Shown here piece by piece: positions 36,423 to 46,465 of a DNA stretch of 64,000 nt. The notes under the pieces were generated by a model. That model saw only the letters and a program-made list of their open reading frames with translations, made no database searches and was not told the DNA's origin. A program made the translations under genes and the position numbers. Positions within the stretch are counted from its first letter, which is position 1. Each line of letters begins with the position of its first letter. The DNA comes from Carnobacterium pleistocenium FTR1 (GTDB taxonomy: Bacteria; Bacillota; Bacilli; Lactobacillales; Carnobacteriaceae). The stretch is from assembly GCF_000744285.1 (NCBI RefSeq), contig NZ_JQLQ01000002.1, forward strand, positions 2,486,501-2,550,500. Reading direction: 5' to 3'.

Positions 36423-37460
36423 TTAATCTTTAAAATATTCTAACATATCTTCTTTAACAACAGATAACAAAGGAAGCTTTTGAATCGAGACCAATTCTAT
36501 ATCTAAGGTTGTTAGCATTTTTTCTAAATAAGCAGCAATTTTAAAATGGCGATCAGCATCTATCACGATCTTTGGCGGTCTTCCATTTTGTGCCAATATA
36601 AGCTGAATCACAATACGTTGGATTTTTTCAACATCTCTTGGTTCAATAAATTCACTACAGATAATTTCTCCATCTTTAGTATCTGCAACAATTAATAGAC
36701 TAGGAAACATAGGGCGTCCCCCACCTTCTGGAACAACAGGTACTTCAACAAAATCGATGTCTAATTCCCAAACGGTATTTTTCATTTTTTGACCACGTGC
36801 TCGCTTCATCTCAAATTCTGTTAGTTTGATAGGGGCATAGTCTGTCTCATCATCTAATATGCCTTCTAAAATAGTTTCGGGCACCACATAAAGACCATCT
36901 TCATATAAGCCATCTTTTTTATACGTACGCATTAAAATTTTATAAATTGCTTGCTCTTTTTCATATAATTGTAAAGAGTTGCGAAAATCATTTGCTGTTT
37001 CTAGCAACTTTTCAAAAACATCTACCAGAAAAGGCACCTCATCCTCAGCTATCGTAAAAGGATAATAGCCTGGTTTATAATCTGTAAATACCGGCCAAGC
37101 TTTTTTACCCCTAAACGTTATGCCACTAGCTTTTATTTTCCTATACTCTTCCTTTGGAATCTCTTGACGGTCTTCAAATTTTAAAGAAATACATTTCTGG
37201 GTTTGAAGCATCTCCATTACTGAACTAAATTCGCGAGACTCGGCTCGTTTACTGGTTTCAAAAAAATAAGAAAGTTCTTCTAGATTACGATAAATTAAGA
37301 TTCCAACGTTTTGTTCTGCTTTCCCTAAAATTGAAATAAAAATTGGATCTTCACGATTGGGTAACTGTATACCAATGATATCATTATCCCAATAATCTTC
37401 CCAAAAGTTAGCTTGATAAAGCTTTTTCACAAGTGAATACAACTGTATTTGATTGTTCAT
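36423..37460 (-). CDS. Uncharacterised protein, DUF6930/DUF7309-like
   Basis: The 345-aa soluble protein resembles uncharacterised Firmicutes proteins with an N-terminal DUF7309-type part (residues 1-150) and a C-terminal DUF6930-like part (220-345), the latter with VELIVADTKDG-like and PPKIVIDADRHFKIAAYLE segments. I assign these from memory, not a search. No signal or membrane segment. The ATG at 37460 has AGGAG eight bases upstream; the 17 codons before it lack an SD. It lies 35 bases upstream of the oxidoreductase gene and may be cotranscribed. Confidence 0.65.
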   Translation of the reverse strand: MNNQIQLYSLVKKLYQANFWEDYWDNDIIGIQLPNREDPIFISILGKAEQNVGILIYRNLEELSYFFETSKRAESREFSSVMEMLQTQKCISLKFEDRQEIPKEEYRKIKASGITFRGKKAWPVFTDYKPGYYPFTIAEDEVPFLVDVFEKLLETANDFRNSLQLYEKEQAIYKILMRTYKKDGLYEDGLYVVPETILEGILDDETDYAPIKLTEFEMKRARGQKMKNTVWELDIDFVEVPVVPEGGGRPMFPSLLIVADTKDGEIICSEFIEPRDVEKIQRIVIQLILAQNGRPPKIVIDADRHFKIAAYLEKMLTTLDIELVSIQKLPLLSVVKEDMLEYFKD

Positions 37461-37680
37461 CGTCCGCTCTCCTCTCGCCTTCAAACTATCATTTAAACTG
37501 ATTTTATTCATATCTATCTTTCATACTTACAGTATACCAAACCAACAAGCAACCGACCTTTATTTTTTTATTTTTAAATCGCTAAAGTATAAATATGTAG
37601 CAGCTTCACTCCTTCAATTTTTCAGAAAAAGAATTTTTTATTCCCTAGCTTACTTATTTCAACTCAATAACCTGTTGTAT

Positions 37681-37718
37681 TTGTTCTTTATATAAAAAAC
37701 GGTTACAATAGTATTGTA
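37681..37718 (+). promoter_or_regulatory. dhaKLM promoter with palindromic operator
   Basis: TTGTTC (37681-37686) and TACAAT (37704-37709) are 17 bases apart. A perfect 7-1-7 palindrome TACAATA-G-TATTGTA (37704-37718) covers the -10 box, so a bound repressor would block RNA polymerase. The regulator is not adjacent. Confidence 0.6.
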
Positions 37719-37751
37719 CTCAATTAAAAATCACTCAGGGGGTCTGGAAAA

Positions 37752-38741
37752 ATGAAAAAAATCATCAATGATCCATCGAATATCTTAGATGAAATGTTAA
37801 ACGGTTTAGTCTTTGCATATGAAGATTTAGTTGAACGATTACCCGAGACGTCTGTTATTCATCGTAAAGTTGAGCATTCTGGAAAAGTTGGTTTAGTCAG
37901 CGGCGGCGGAAGCGGACACGAACCAGCTCATGCCGGTTTTGTTGGAAAAGGGATGCTTTCAGCCGCTGTATGTGGTGAAGTATTTACATCACCTACTCCT
38001 GACCAAATTCTAGAAGGTATTAAAGCTAGTGATGAAGGAAAAGGTGTATTTTTAATTATAAAAAATTACTCTGGCGATGTTATGAATTTTGACATGGCAA
38101 AAGAATTAGCCGAAATGGAAGATATTGAAGTTGACTATGTCATAGTAGATGATGATATTGCCGTTGAAGATAGCACATATACTGCTGGAAAACGCGGTAT
38201 AGCAGGAACCGTTTTAGTCCACAAGATATTAGGTGCTGCTGCTGAAAAAGGCTTATCTTTAAAAGAAATCAAAACATTAGCAGACAAACTCATCCCAGCT
38301 GTAAAATCCTTAGGTGTTGCTTTAAATCCTGCAACAGTACCAGAAGTTGGCAAACCAGGTTTTGAATTAGAAGCGGACGAAATCGAGTTTGGCGTAGGTA
38401 TTCACGGCGAACCAGGTTACCGTAGAGAAAAACTTCAACCGTCTGCTGCCTTAGCTCAAGAACTTGTGACTAAATTAAAAAAAGAATTCCAATGGAAAAA
38501 AGGAGACTCTTTTGCCATTTTAGTTAACGGCATGGGCGGTACTCCGTTGATGGAACAATTTATTTTTATGAATGATGTGAAGCAATTGTTGGCAGATGAA
38601 GGGATAACGTTAGCCTTTAGAAAAGTTGGCGACTACATGACTTCGATTGATATGGAAGGCCTATCTCTTACTTTGGTTAAACTAGAAGACTCTAGCTGGT
38701 TAGAGTACTTAAATACACCTGTCATAACTATTGCTTGGTAA
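37752..38741 (+). CDS. dhaK: Dihydroxyacetone kinase, substrate-binding subunit DhaK
   Basis: DhaK holds dihydroxyacetone as a hemiaminal on a His; DhaL then passes on phosphate. The 329-aa protein has the substrate His at 218 in GVGIHGEPGYRRE, the same number as in E. coli, and the binding loop SGGGSGHEPAH near residue 50-60. The set dhaK-dhaL-dhaM shows the phosphoenolpyruvate-dependent (PTS) type and not the ATP type. The SD GGGGG lies upstream. It converts dihydroxyacetone to the glycolytic phosphate ester. Confidence 0.96.
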   Translation: MKKIINDPSNILDEMLNGLVFAYEDLVERLPETSVIHRKVEHSGKVGLVSGGGSGHEPAHAGFVGKGMLSAAVCGEVFTSPTPDQILEGIKASDEGKGVFLIIKNYSGDVMNFDMAKELAEMEDIEVDYVIVDDDIAVEDSTYTAGKRGIAGTVLVHKILGAAAEKGLSLKEIKTLADKLIPAVKSLGVALNPATVPEVGKPGFELEADEIEFGVGIHGEPGYRREKLQPSAALAQELVTKLKKEFQWKKGDSFAILVNGMGGTPLMEQFIFMNDVKQLLADEGITLAFRKVGDYMTSIDMEGLSLTLVKLEDSSWLEYLNTPVITIAW

Positions 38742-38761
38742 AGAAAGGATGATTGACTATT

Positions 38762-39349
38762 ATGTTGACTCAAGATACAGTAAAAAAATGGCTCGAACTT
38801 TTTATTGAACAACTTTTAGAAAATAAAGCTTATCTTAGCGAATTAGATACCGCAATTGGTGATGGAGATCATGGGAATAACCTTGCTAGAGGAGCTAACG
38901 CATTAACTGAGGAATTACAAAAGAAAAATCCTGAAACATTAACCGATCTTCTAAAACTAACTGGAATGACTTTGGTCAGTAAAGTTGGTGGCGCTTCTGG
39001 CCCTCTTCTCGGTTCTGCTTTCATTAGCATGGCTAAGGCTAGCAAAGACAGTGATGACTTAGCACTAGTTTTAGAAGCTGGACTAGAAGGCATTCAAAAG
39101 CGTGGCAAGGCTGTAGCAGGTGAAAAAACAATGGTCGATGAATGGATCCCTGTTGTCGATGCCGTTAAAGCTCGCAAGTTAACTGTTGCGTTGATTGATG
39201 AGTCTCTTGAAAAAACTAAAAACATGAAAGCAACTAAAGGACGTGCTTCTTATTTAGGCGAACGTTCTATCGGTCACATTGATCCAGGTGCTATGTCTAG
39301 CAGCTATTTATTCAAAACAATGATAGAAGCAGGTGTCTATGATGAATAA
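38762..39349 (+). CDS. dhaL: Dihydroxyacetone kinase, ADP-binding subunit DhaL
   Basis: DhaL carries a tightly bound ADP as phosphate relay from DhaM to the substrate. The protein (195 aa from this ATG) has the Asp metal ligands in DTAIGDGDHGNNLARG and the later SKVGGASGPLLG and ATKGRASYLGERS loops. The start is not certain: AAAGGA (38744-38749) is 12 bases before this ATG and only three before an in-frame TTG at 38753; the TTG form would add three residues. It lies 20 bases after dhaK. Confidence 0.92.
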   Translation: MLTQDTVKKWLELFIEQLLENKAYLSELDTAIGDGDHGNNLARGANALTEELQKKNPETLTDLLKLTGMTLVSKVGGASGPLLGSAFISMAKASKDSDDLALVLEAGLEGIQKRGKAVAGEKTMVDEWIPVVDAVKARKLTVALIDESLEKTKNMKATKGRASYLGERSIGHIDPGAMSSSYLFKTMIEAGVYDE

Positions 39350-39716
39350 AAAATATGGTGTGTTGCTTGTTTCTCACGTAACCGAAATTGCTGACGGCTT
39401 GGCTAAATTAATCAGCGAAGTAGCGAAAGATGTCACAGTAAAAAGTGCTGGCGGTACGCCCGAGGGTGGAATTGGAACAAGTTTTGATAAAATTGAAGAA
39501 GCCTTATCTTCGTTCGAAGAAGAAACTGTTCTTGCTTTTTATGATTTAGGTAGTGCTAAAATGAATCTGGAACTAGCTACTGAAACTTCTGATAAAACGG
39601 TTCATTTATACGATACTGCCTTTATTGAAAGTGCTTATACTGCAGCAGCTTTATTACAGGCAGAAGCACCCATCGAAGCTATTGAAGAGCAATTAAAGAC
39701 ATTAAAAATAAAATAA
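39342..39716 (+). CDS. dhaM: PTS-dependent dihydroxyacetone kinase subunit DhaM
   Basis: DhaM accepts phosphate from HPr on an active His and passes it to ADP on DhaL. The 124-aa single EIIA(mannose)-type domain has the likely phospho-His in LLVSHVTEIADGL (residue 12) and GGTPEGGIGTS near residue 40. It lacks the extra HPr and EI domains of the E. coli version. Its ATG overlaps the dhaL end by eight bases, and a GTG and another ATG lie just before it in frame. Confidence 0.93.
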   Translation: MNKKYGVLLVSHVTEIADGLAKLISEVAKDVTVKSAGGTPEGGIGTSFDKIEEALSSFEEETVLAFYDLGSAKMNLELATETSDKTVHLYDTAFIESAYTAAALLQAEAPIEAIEEQLKTLKIK

Positions 39717-39825
39717 AATTATTATAATTTAGAAATCACTCTCTATAATTGAGAGTGATTTTTTTCATTCTAACTTAGAAGATTATCTATTTATTATTTT
39801 CATGTAATTCTCATAAAAATTTCTC

Positions 39826-39854
39826 TTACACATCTTACTTGATTTATGTATACT
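39826..39854 (+). promoter_or_regulatory. Promoter of the DUF2798 gene
   Basis: TTACAC (39826-39831) and TATACT (39849-39854), 17 bases apart. The predicted start near 39861 lies just before the SD AAAAGGAG (39870-39877), which excludes the upstream in-frame TTG at 39839 as start codon. Confidence 0.6.
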
Positions 39855-39886
39855 TGATTTTAGAAACCAGAAAAGGAGTTTTTACT

Positions 39887-40411
39887 ATCAAAGAAGTTAA
39901 AGAAAACAGATTGCCTCAAAACGGCAAAGAAGGAATGTTATACGGTATCATTATTTGTTCAATAACTGTCCTGATTATGAGTACAGTAAACATTAGTCTA
40001 GAATTTGGAAAGCTTGATACACAAGTACTTATGATTATCCTTAAGTCTTTCCCAATCATTTTGATTATTGCCATGTTATTAGAAGTACTCGTTTTTGGGC
40101 GGATTTCTGAAAAATTAGTTCACATTTTTTCTAATGATACTGATGGATTTAATGCAAAAATATTATTTAATATTCTTTTTACTGTACTTGGTATGTCTCT
40201 GACTATGACAGTAATTGGCACTATGATTGGTAAAGGTTTCAACCTAGCTTCATTCGAGGCATTATCACATTGGCCTAGAAATTTTTCTATTGCTTTATTT
40301 TGCGAACTTTTAATTGCTCAACCACCTGCAAGGTTCGTTATGAAAAAAATACATTTACGCCAAGAAAGTAAATTGACTGTGGAAGATCATTCTTCAATAG
40401 ATTTCGATTGA
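39887..40411 (+). CDS. DUF2798 family membrane protein with apparent ATC start
   Basis: The product (about 174 aa) has four hydrophobic segments arranged as two repeated halves, and resembles DUF2798 proteins of lactic acid bacteria; homologues begin near MPQN-KEG, here LPQNGKEG. Function unknown. The start is odd: AAAAGGAG is followed eight bases later by ATC (39887) in frame, while no ATG, GTG or TTG sits at proper distance. A TTG at 39911 would match the homologue start but has no SD. The gene is followed by an IS-split terminator. A four-residue uncertainty applies at most to the functional core. Confidence 0.7.
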   Translation: MKEVKENRLPQNGKEGMLYGIIICSITVLIMSTVNISLEFGKLDTQVLMIILKSFPIILIIAMLLEVLVFGRISEKLVHIFSNDTDGFNAKILFNILFTVLGMSLTMTVIGTMIGKGFNLASFEALSHWPRNFSIALFCELLIAQPPARFVMKKIHLRQESKLTVEDHSSIDFD

Positions 40412-40424
40412 AACTTCTACTTTC

Positions 40425-40445
40425 AAAACAAAAGAGTCTATTCCG
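40425..40445. terminator. Left half of a terminator hairpin split by an IS
   Basis: AAAACAAAAGAGTCTATTCC and one more G is the exact reverse complement of 41938-41958. The two halves would form a 21-bp stem if the 1.5-kb IS were removed. In its present state the hairpin cannot form normally in the transcript. Confidence 0.85.
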
Positions 40446-40497
40446 GTAGTGACCCCCAAAAGTTAGAGTAAAATCTAAACTTTTGGGGGTTATTTTT

Positions 40498-41064
40498 ATG
40501 ACAAAATATAGTGAAGAATTTAAGTTACAAGTTGTTCAAGAGTATCTAAATGGCCCTTTGGGCTTTCAATTACTAGCGAAGAAATATGCTCTTTCCTCTA
40601 CAACTCCACTTAATAATTGAGTAAAGGCATACCGAGAATTTGGTTTGGACGGTTTAAAAAGGAAACAGACGAAAGCAACTTACTCTGTTCAATTTAAGGT
40701 GGATGTAATACACTTTATAAAACAGACAGGCACTTCTTATTCAGATACAGCCATTACCTTCGGCATGAATAATCCTTCCCTCATCGCAAATTGGAATCAA
40801 ACTTTCCAAGGCAAGGGAATTGAAGGCCTAAAACCACACCCAAAGGGGCGTCCTTCAATGACTAAAAAATCAAAAAAACAGCAACTGAAACCAGCCACAT
40901 CAGCAGATCTTTCTAGACAAGAATTAGAACGAGAAATTGAACTACTGAAATTGGAGAATGCCTATTTAAAAAAGTTGAAAGCTTTTCAGAAGAATCCCGA
41001 TGTCTTTCTCGAAAAGCACAAGCAGCAGTGGCAGACGAACTTAAAGAAGAAGGATTCAAACTAA
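40498..41064 (+). pseudogene. IS150-like OrfA, interrupted by TGA
   Basis: The frame starts at ATG 40498 (MTKYSEEFKLQVVQEYL) and encodes a helix-turn-helix DNA-binding protein of the IS3/IS150 type with two repeated HTH modules and a C-terminal leucine-zipper-like coiled coil (LEREIELLKLENAYLKKLK). Codon 41 (40618-40620) is TGA where family members have Trp (in LNNWVKAYREFG). Without it the protein would be about 188 aa. The A_AAA_AAG site near the end would allow -1 frameshifting into OrfB. A TTG at 40645 could restart translation but would lose the first HTH. Confidence 0.88.
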
Positions 41065-41900
41065 AAGATATCCTTCTGGTGGTGGGTATTCCAGAGTCAA
41101 CCTATCACTATTACGTAAAGCAATTAAAAAAAATAGATAGTAATCAGCGACTAAAAGAACAGATTGAACAACTTTTCTTTCAGTTCAAAGAGCGATTTGG
41201 GTACAAACGCATTACAAATGAACTGAAGAAACTAGGTTATAGTGGTGTCAACCACAAGAAAGTTTATCGTCTCATGAAAGAAATGGGTTTGAAATGTGTT
41301 AAATTTATGCGGAAATCCCGGAAATATAACTCTTATAAAGGAAAAGTAGGCACTATTGCCAAGAATAAGTTAAATAGACGCTTCTCTACATCCATCACTT
41401 TACAGAAGCTCGTCACCGACGTGACAGAGTTTAAATGTACAGGCGAAGAAAAGCTCTACCTTAGTCCTATTCTAGATCTATGTAATAGTGAAGTAATAGC
41501 TTATGGAATAAATAAACGACCTATCCTGGACTTGGTGATGAAACCTTTGGAAGAAGCCGTCGGCATCCTTAAAGAACACGCCACGGTTCGTACCACTCTT
41601 CATTCTGATCAAGGTTGGCAGTATCAGCATAATCATTGGATCAAAACACTAAAGAAAAACAACGTTTTTCAGAGTATGTCTCGCAAGGCGACTTGTGCAG
41701 ATAATGCGACAATGGAAAATTTCTTCGGCATCCTAAAACAAGAAATGTATCATGGGGAGAAATTAGTCAGTTATGAGGAATTGAAATCAAGAATTGAAGA
41801 ATATATCGAATGGTATAATCATGTTCGATCAAAAGCAAAATTGGCTGGCTTAAGTCCGGTCGAATACCGAACTCAAACCAGCCAATCAGCTGCATATTAA
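41028..41900 (+). CDS. IS150-like OrfB (DDE transposase part)
   Basis: The 290-aa frame from GTG 41028 holds the integrase-like rve core with the DDE triad: Asp in VTDVTEFKC, Asp in TLHSDQGWQYQ, Glu in TMENFFGILKQEMYHGE. An N-terminal HTH_21-like segment (QRLKEQIEQLFFQFKERFGYKRI) precedes the core. In IS3 elements OrfB is made as an OrfAB fusion by -1 frameshift; the frame is open back to the slippery site at 40968-40974, so the fusion is possible in principle. This part is intact. Confidence 0.92.
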   Translation: MADELKEEGFKLKDILLVVGIPESTYHYYVKQLKKIDSNQRLKEQIEQLFFQFKERFGYKRITNELKKLGYSGVNHKKVYRLMKEMGLKCVKFMRKSRKYNSYKGKVGTIAKNKLNRRFSTSITLQKLVTDVTEFKCTGEEKLYLSPILDLCNSEVIAYGINKRPILDLVMKPLEEAVGILKEHATVRTTLHSDQGWQYQHNHWIKTLKKNNVFQSMSRKATCADNATMENFFGILKQEMYHGEKLVSYEELKSRIEEYIEWYNHVRSKAKLAGLSPVEYRTQTSQSAAY

Positions 41901-41937
41901 AAACTCTAACTTTTAGGGGTCAGCACCTCCATCAAAA

Positions 41938-41958
41938 CGGAATAGACTCTTTTGTTTT
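41938..41958. terminator. Right half of the IS-split terminator
   Basis: CGGAATAGACTCTTTTGTTT plus T, the perfect complement of 40425-40445. It sits just past the glpK stop (glpK is on the minus strand), so the intact hairpin would have served both glpK and the DUF2798 gene. Confidence 0.85.
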
Positions 41959-41984
41959 CTCTACATGTTCGAACGTACTTCGAA

Positions 41985-43619
<1,635 letters not shown>

Positions 43620-43817
43620 TTATGTGTTTTTTTAAGCTACTTATTACCTCATTTATGTTTGTTAATAATCTACTATTTTTAACAGTTTATTGTTATTTAA
43701 AAGAAGCTATGAGAAAATTATTTGAGTATTATTTTTTTGAATACCCTTCTATTATTTTAAAAAAAATGAAAATTAAAAGATATTTCTATCCTCTAATTCC
43801 CATTTTTTATTCGCTAC

Positions 43818-45500
43818 TTATTCTTCTGCTATCCATGTCCATTTGTAACTATCAGGACCAAAAACACGTTTATAATAATCTTTAACATTCGGATTCAGTA
43901 AATAAGAATCTGCTGATTGGTATAAAGGTGCCAAAGCTGCATCCTCACCTAAAGCCACATTTTCAATTTCTACTAGTTTTTCCCAACGTGCTTCATCATC
44001 ATCATAAGTTGCCTTTGCTTTATCCACTAAAGCATCTACATCTGGGTTCGAATAATTCATTCGGTTGATGTCTGTGTCAAAACGTTCTACATAATTGATT
44101 GGATCTGCAAAGTCAGCAATCCATGAATTAACAGCCATATCATAGGTTCCTTCACGTACGGTTTCCAATTTCATACTAAATGGCATACTTCTCAACTTGA
44201 CTGTCAAACCCGGTAGATTATTTTGCAATTGATCCTGCAAATATTCTGCCAATCGTTTTGAATCTTCTGTGTCTGAGGTAATTAATTCTAATTCAATACT
44301 ATCTGTACCTAATTCTGATAGTCCCGTTTCCCAAGATTCTTCAGCTTTTTCTAAGTCATAAGGCAATACATTCCCTGCATCTTCCCGATAATCTGCATCT
44401 GTTGTTGGATTACTTGCTAACCCAGCTGGAACAAATCCATCAATAGGCTCTGATCCATCTTGTAAGACACTCTTCGTATAGCCTTCTTTATCAATAGCAG
44501 AGGCAATAGCTAAGCGAATATTTTTGTTACTTAGTTCCGTTGTCTCATCGTTATTCAAGTTATTCATTTCAATATAAAACGTTGTCGCATTTAATGATGA
44601 ATGAAAATTAGGATCTTCGGTGTATTGAGAGACAGAACTTCCTGATAAGAAGGCAATATCTGTATCATTATTTTCATACAAATTTAACTCGGTAGTAACT
44701 TCTTTGATTACATCAACCGTTATCGTATCTAAAATAACTGATTCAGCATCCCAATACTCTTCATTTTTTTCAAATGTCCATCCCACGCTACTTGCTTGAT
44801 CCCATCCTTCTAATACAAAAGGACCATTATAAATTAAATTCTCATTTGTACTTCCATACTCATCACCTTGTTCTTGGGCAAAAGCTTTATTTTGAGGAAA
44901 GAAAAACGGCAAGGTCAATAACTGATCAAAATAAGGTGTCGGTTGCATCAATGTGATTTCTAGAGTGTTATCATTAACGGCTTTAATACCTAACTCGGTT
45001 GGATCCAATTCATCATTAATAATTTCTGTAGCATTTTGAATTAATCCGTCAAACATATATGCGTATCCACTTGCTGTTTCAGGTGCCACAACTTTTTGCC
45101 AGGCATAGACAAAATCATCTGCTGTAACAGCTTCTCCATTAGACCAAACGGCATCTTCACGGATCTCAAAAGTATACGTTTTCCCATCTTCACTGATTGT
45201 AGGTTCTTTGGCTGCCACACCTAGAACGGGCTCAGAATCTGGTCCTAAAACATACAATCCTTCAAAAACATTATTCATAACAGTAAAACTCGTTAAATCA
45301 GTTGCTAAAGCTGTATCCATAGAAGGAATTTCAGAGGAAGCTGTTAAGCGTAATTCTTGCGTATCCGCTAAATTATTTTCACCATCAGCAGAAGAACTTA
45401 CAGTTGTAGATCCTTCAGAATCCCCACTTCCACATGCTGTTAATAACACCGCCAAACTAAGTATACCCAACCCTTTTATCTGATTTTTCATTTTTTTCAC
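43818..45500 (-). CDS. oppA: Oligopeptide-binding lipoprotein OppA
   Basis: Extracellular peptide receptor (solute-binding family 5) that feeds an Opp-type ABC importer. The 560-aa precursor has a lipoprotein signal (VLLTACGSG, Cys near residue 23), a Ser-rich linker and the family signatures AVWSNGEAVTADDFVYAWQKV near residue 115. The permease and ATPase genes are absent from the window, so it must use components encoded elsewhere. It lies downstream of the NlpC/P60 gene by 19 bases, the layout of murein-peptide recovery clusters. Confidence 0.93.
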   Translation of the reverse strand: MKKMKNQIKGLGILSLAVLLTACGSGDSEGSTTVSSSADGENNLADTQELRLTASSEIPSMDTALATDLTSFTVMNNVFEGLYVLGPDSEPVLGVAAKEPTISEDGKTYTFEIREDAVWSNGEAVTADDFVYAWQKVVAPETASGYAYMFDGLIQNATEIINDELDPTELGIKAVNDNTLEITLMQPTPYFDQLLTLPFFFPQNKAFAQEQGDEYGSTNENLIYNGPFVLEGWDQASSVGWTFEKNEEYWDAESVILDTITVDVIKEVTTELNLYENNDTDIAFLSGSSVSQYTEDPNFHSSLNATTFYIEMNNLNNDETTELSNKNIRLAIASAIDKEGYTKSVLQDGSEPIDGFVPAGLASNPTTDADYREDAGNVLPYDLEKAEESWETGLSELGTDSIELELITSDTEDSKRLAEYLQDQLQNNLPGLTVKLRSMPFSMKLETVREGTYDMAVNSWIADFADPINYVERFDTDINRMNYSNPDVDALVDKAKATYDDDEARWEKLVEIENVALGEDAALAPLYQSADSYLLNPNVKDYYKRVFGPDSYKWTWIAEE

Positions 45501-45519
45501 CCTCTCATTTTTATTTCTT

Positions 45520-46407
45520 TTAAAAAAAACGCCTCACAGCACATAACTCTTTTTGATAGTTTGTTCCTTCAAGTTTAGTGATCATTACTTTTGATCCAGG
45601 AGTTTGTGAATGGATCATTTGATCATTCCCTAAATATAATCCTACATGGTGAACTGCTCCATTGCCTTCTTGATAAGCAAAAAACAATAAATCTCCTGGA
45701 ATTGCTTCGTTATAAGTGTGGACTTCCCCTTCAAATACTTGCTCTTGAGCATCTCGGCTCAACCAAATACCAAATGTCCGAAACAATGTATAAACAAATC
45801 CAGAACAATCAAATCCGGCTGCACTTGTTCCTGCCCACACGTATCTTAAATCTAAGAAAGATTTTGCGTTATCGATCATTTGCTCAACAGCGTCTTCTGG
45901 TAAGTCCCCAATTATACGTGCGTCTCTTTTGGCTATGAAGCCAATTCCCTCTGGTGTGAGCACTTTATATTGTTCAGACATATCTTCTAATACAGCTAAG
46001 ATGGTACCAATAGAAACAACTAGAGAAATTTTTGTCTCATCTATGAAACTAATTTTTGCCGTTGGTTGACTAACCGCAAGCTGTTTTAATGTTTCTGACC
46101 AGTCAGCTGGAATAGCGATAAGGTCTTTAGCTATTACCCAGCCCGGATATCCACTAGAATCATTTTTATAAGCTTGTTTCGGAACCGTTACTCTGGCATA
46201 TTCTCCTACAATTTCAAGTACTTCAACAACGTCACCGTAAAGCAGTTCAGAATCCACTAAACGATCCTCGTAGAGTTTTAGTGCTTCTTCATCTGATAAA
46301 ACATAGAAATTTTCTTTTCTATTTTGTGCTAACAGTTTCTCCTGGATAGGATGGTTTTCATTTTTTGACCATAGAAAAGTTGTTGTGGTATTGACCATAT
46401 TTTTCAT
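45520..46407 (-). CDS. NlpC/P60 family endopeptidase (YkfC-like)
   Basis: Probable gamma-D-glutamyl-L-diamino acid endopeptidase acting on murein peptides. The 295-aa protein has two SH3b-like domains (residues about 20-170) and a C-terminal NlpC/P60 domain with the catalytic Cys in GFDCSGFVY near residue 203, His in VHHVGLYLG near residue 262 and a following polar residue. No signal peptide is visible, as in cytosolic Bacillus YkfC, so it probably cuts imported peptides. GGAG precedes the start. Between the serine hydrolase and OppA genes, all leftward. Confidence 0.9.
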   Translation of the reverse strand: MKNMVNTTTTFLWSKNENHPIQEKLLAQNRKENFYVLSDEEALKLYEDRLVDSELLYGDVVEVLEIVGEYARVTVPKQAYKNDSSGYPGWVIAKDLIAIPADWSETLKQLAVSQPTAKISFIDETKISLVVSIGTILAVLEDMSEQYKVLTPEGIGFIAKRDARIIGDLPEDAVEQMIDNAKSFLDLRYVWAGTSAAGFDCSGFVYTLFRTFGIWLSRDAQEQVFEGEVHTYNEAIPGDLLFFAYQEGNGAVHHVGLYLGNDQMIHSQTPGSKVMITKLEGTNYQKELCAVRRFF

Positions 46408-46465
46408 TTAGCTGTGCTCCTTTTATCATCAATTTTTTAACTTTAATCAGAAATAAAAATGATGA

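Larger units (their letters stand above)
40450..41922 (+). mobile_element. IS150-like IS3-family insertion sequence
   Basis: The 1473-bp element has terminal inverted repeats TGACCCCCAAAAGTTAGAGT (40450-40469) and its complement with one mismatch (41903-41922), ends TG...CA, two overlapping frames in the IS3 arrangement and a slippery A_AAA_AAG site at 40968-40974. The left end continues into a hairpin (CCCCCAAAAGTT / AACTTTTGGGGG, then TTATTTTT) that resembles a terminator shielding the transposase from outside transcription. I see no target duplication. orfA contains an in-frame TGA, so the copy may be inactive. Confidence 0.93.

Noticed and set aside
43622-43885. Open frame of 87 codons on the plus strand, hydrophobic
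   Set aside because: No SD, overlaps the 3' end of oppA, composition is that of an AT-rich noncoding stretch.
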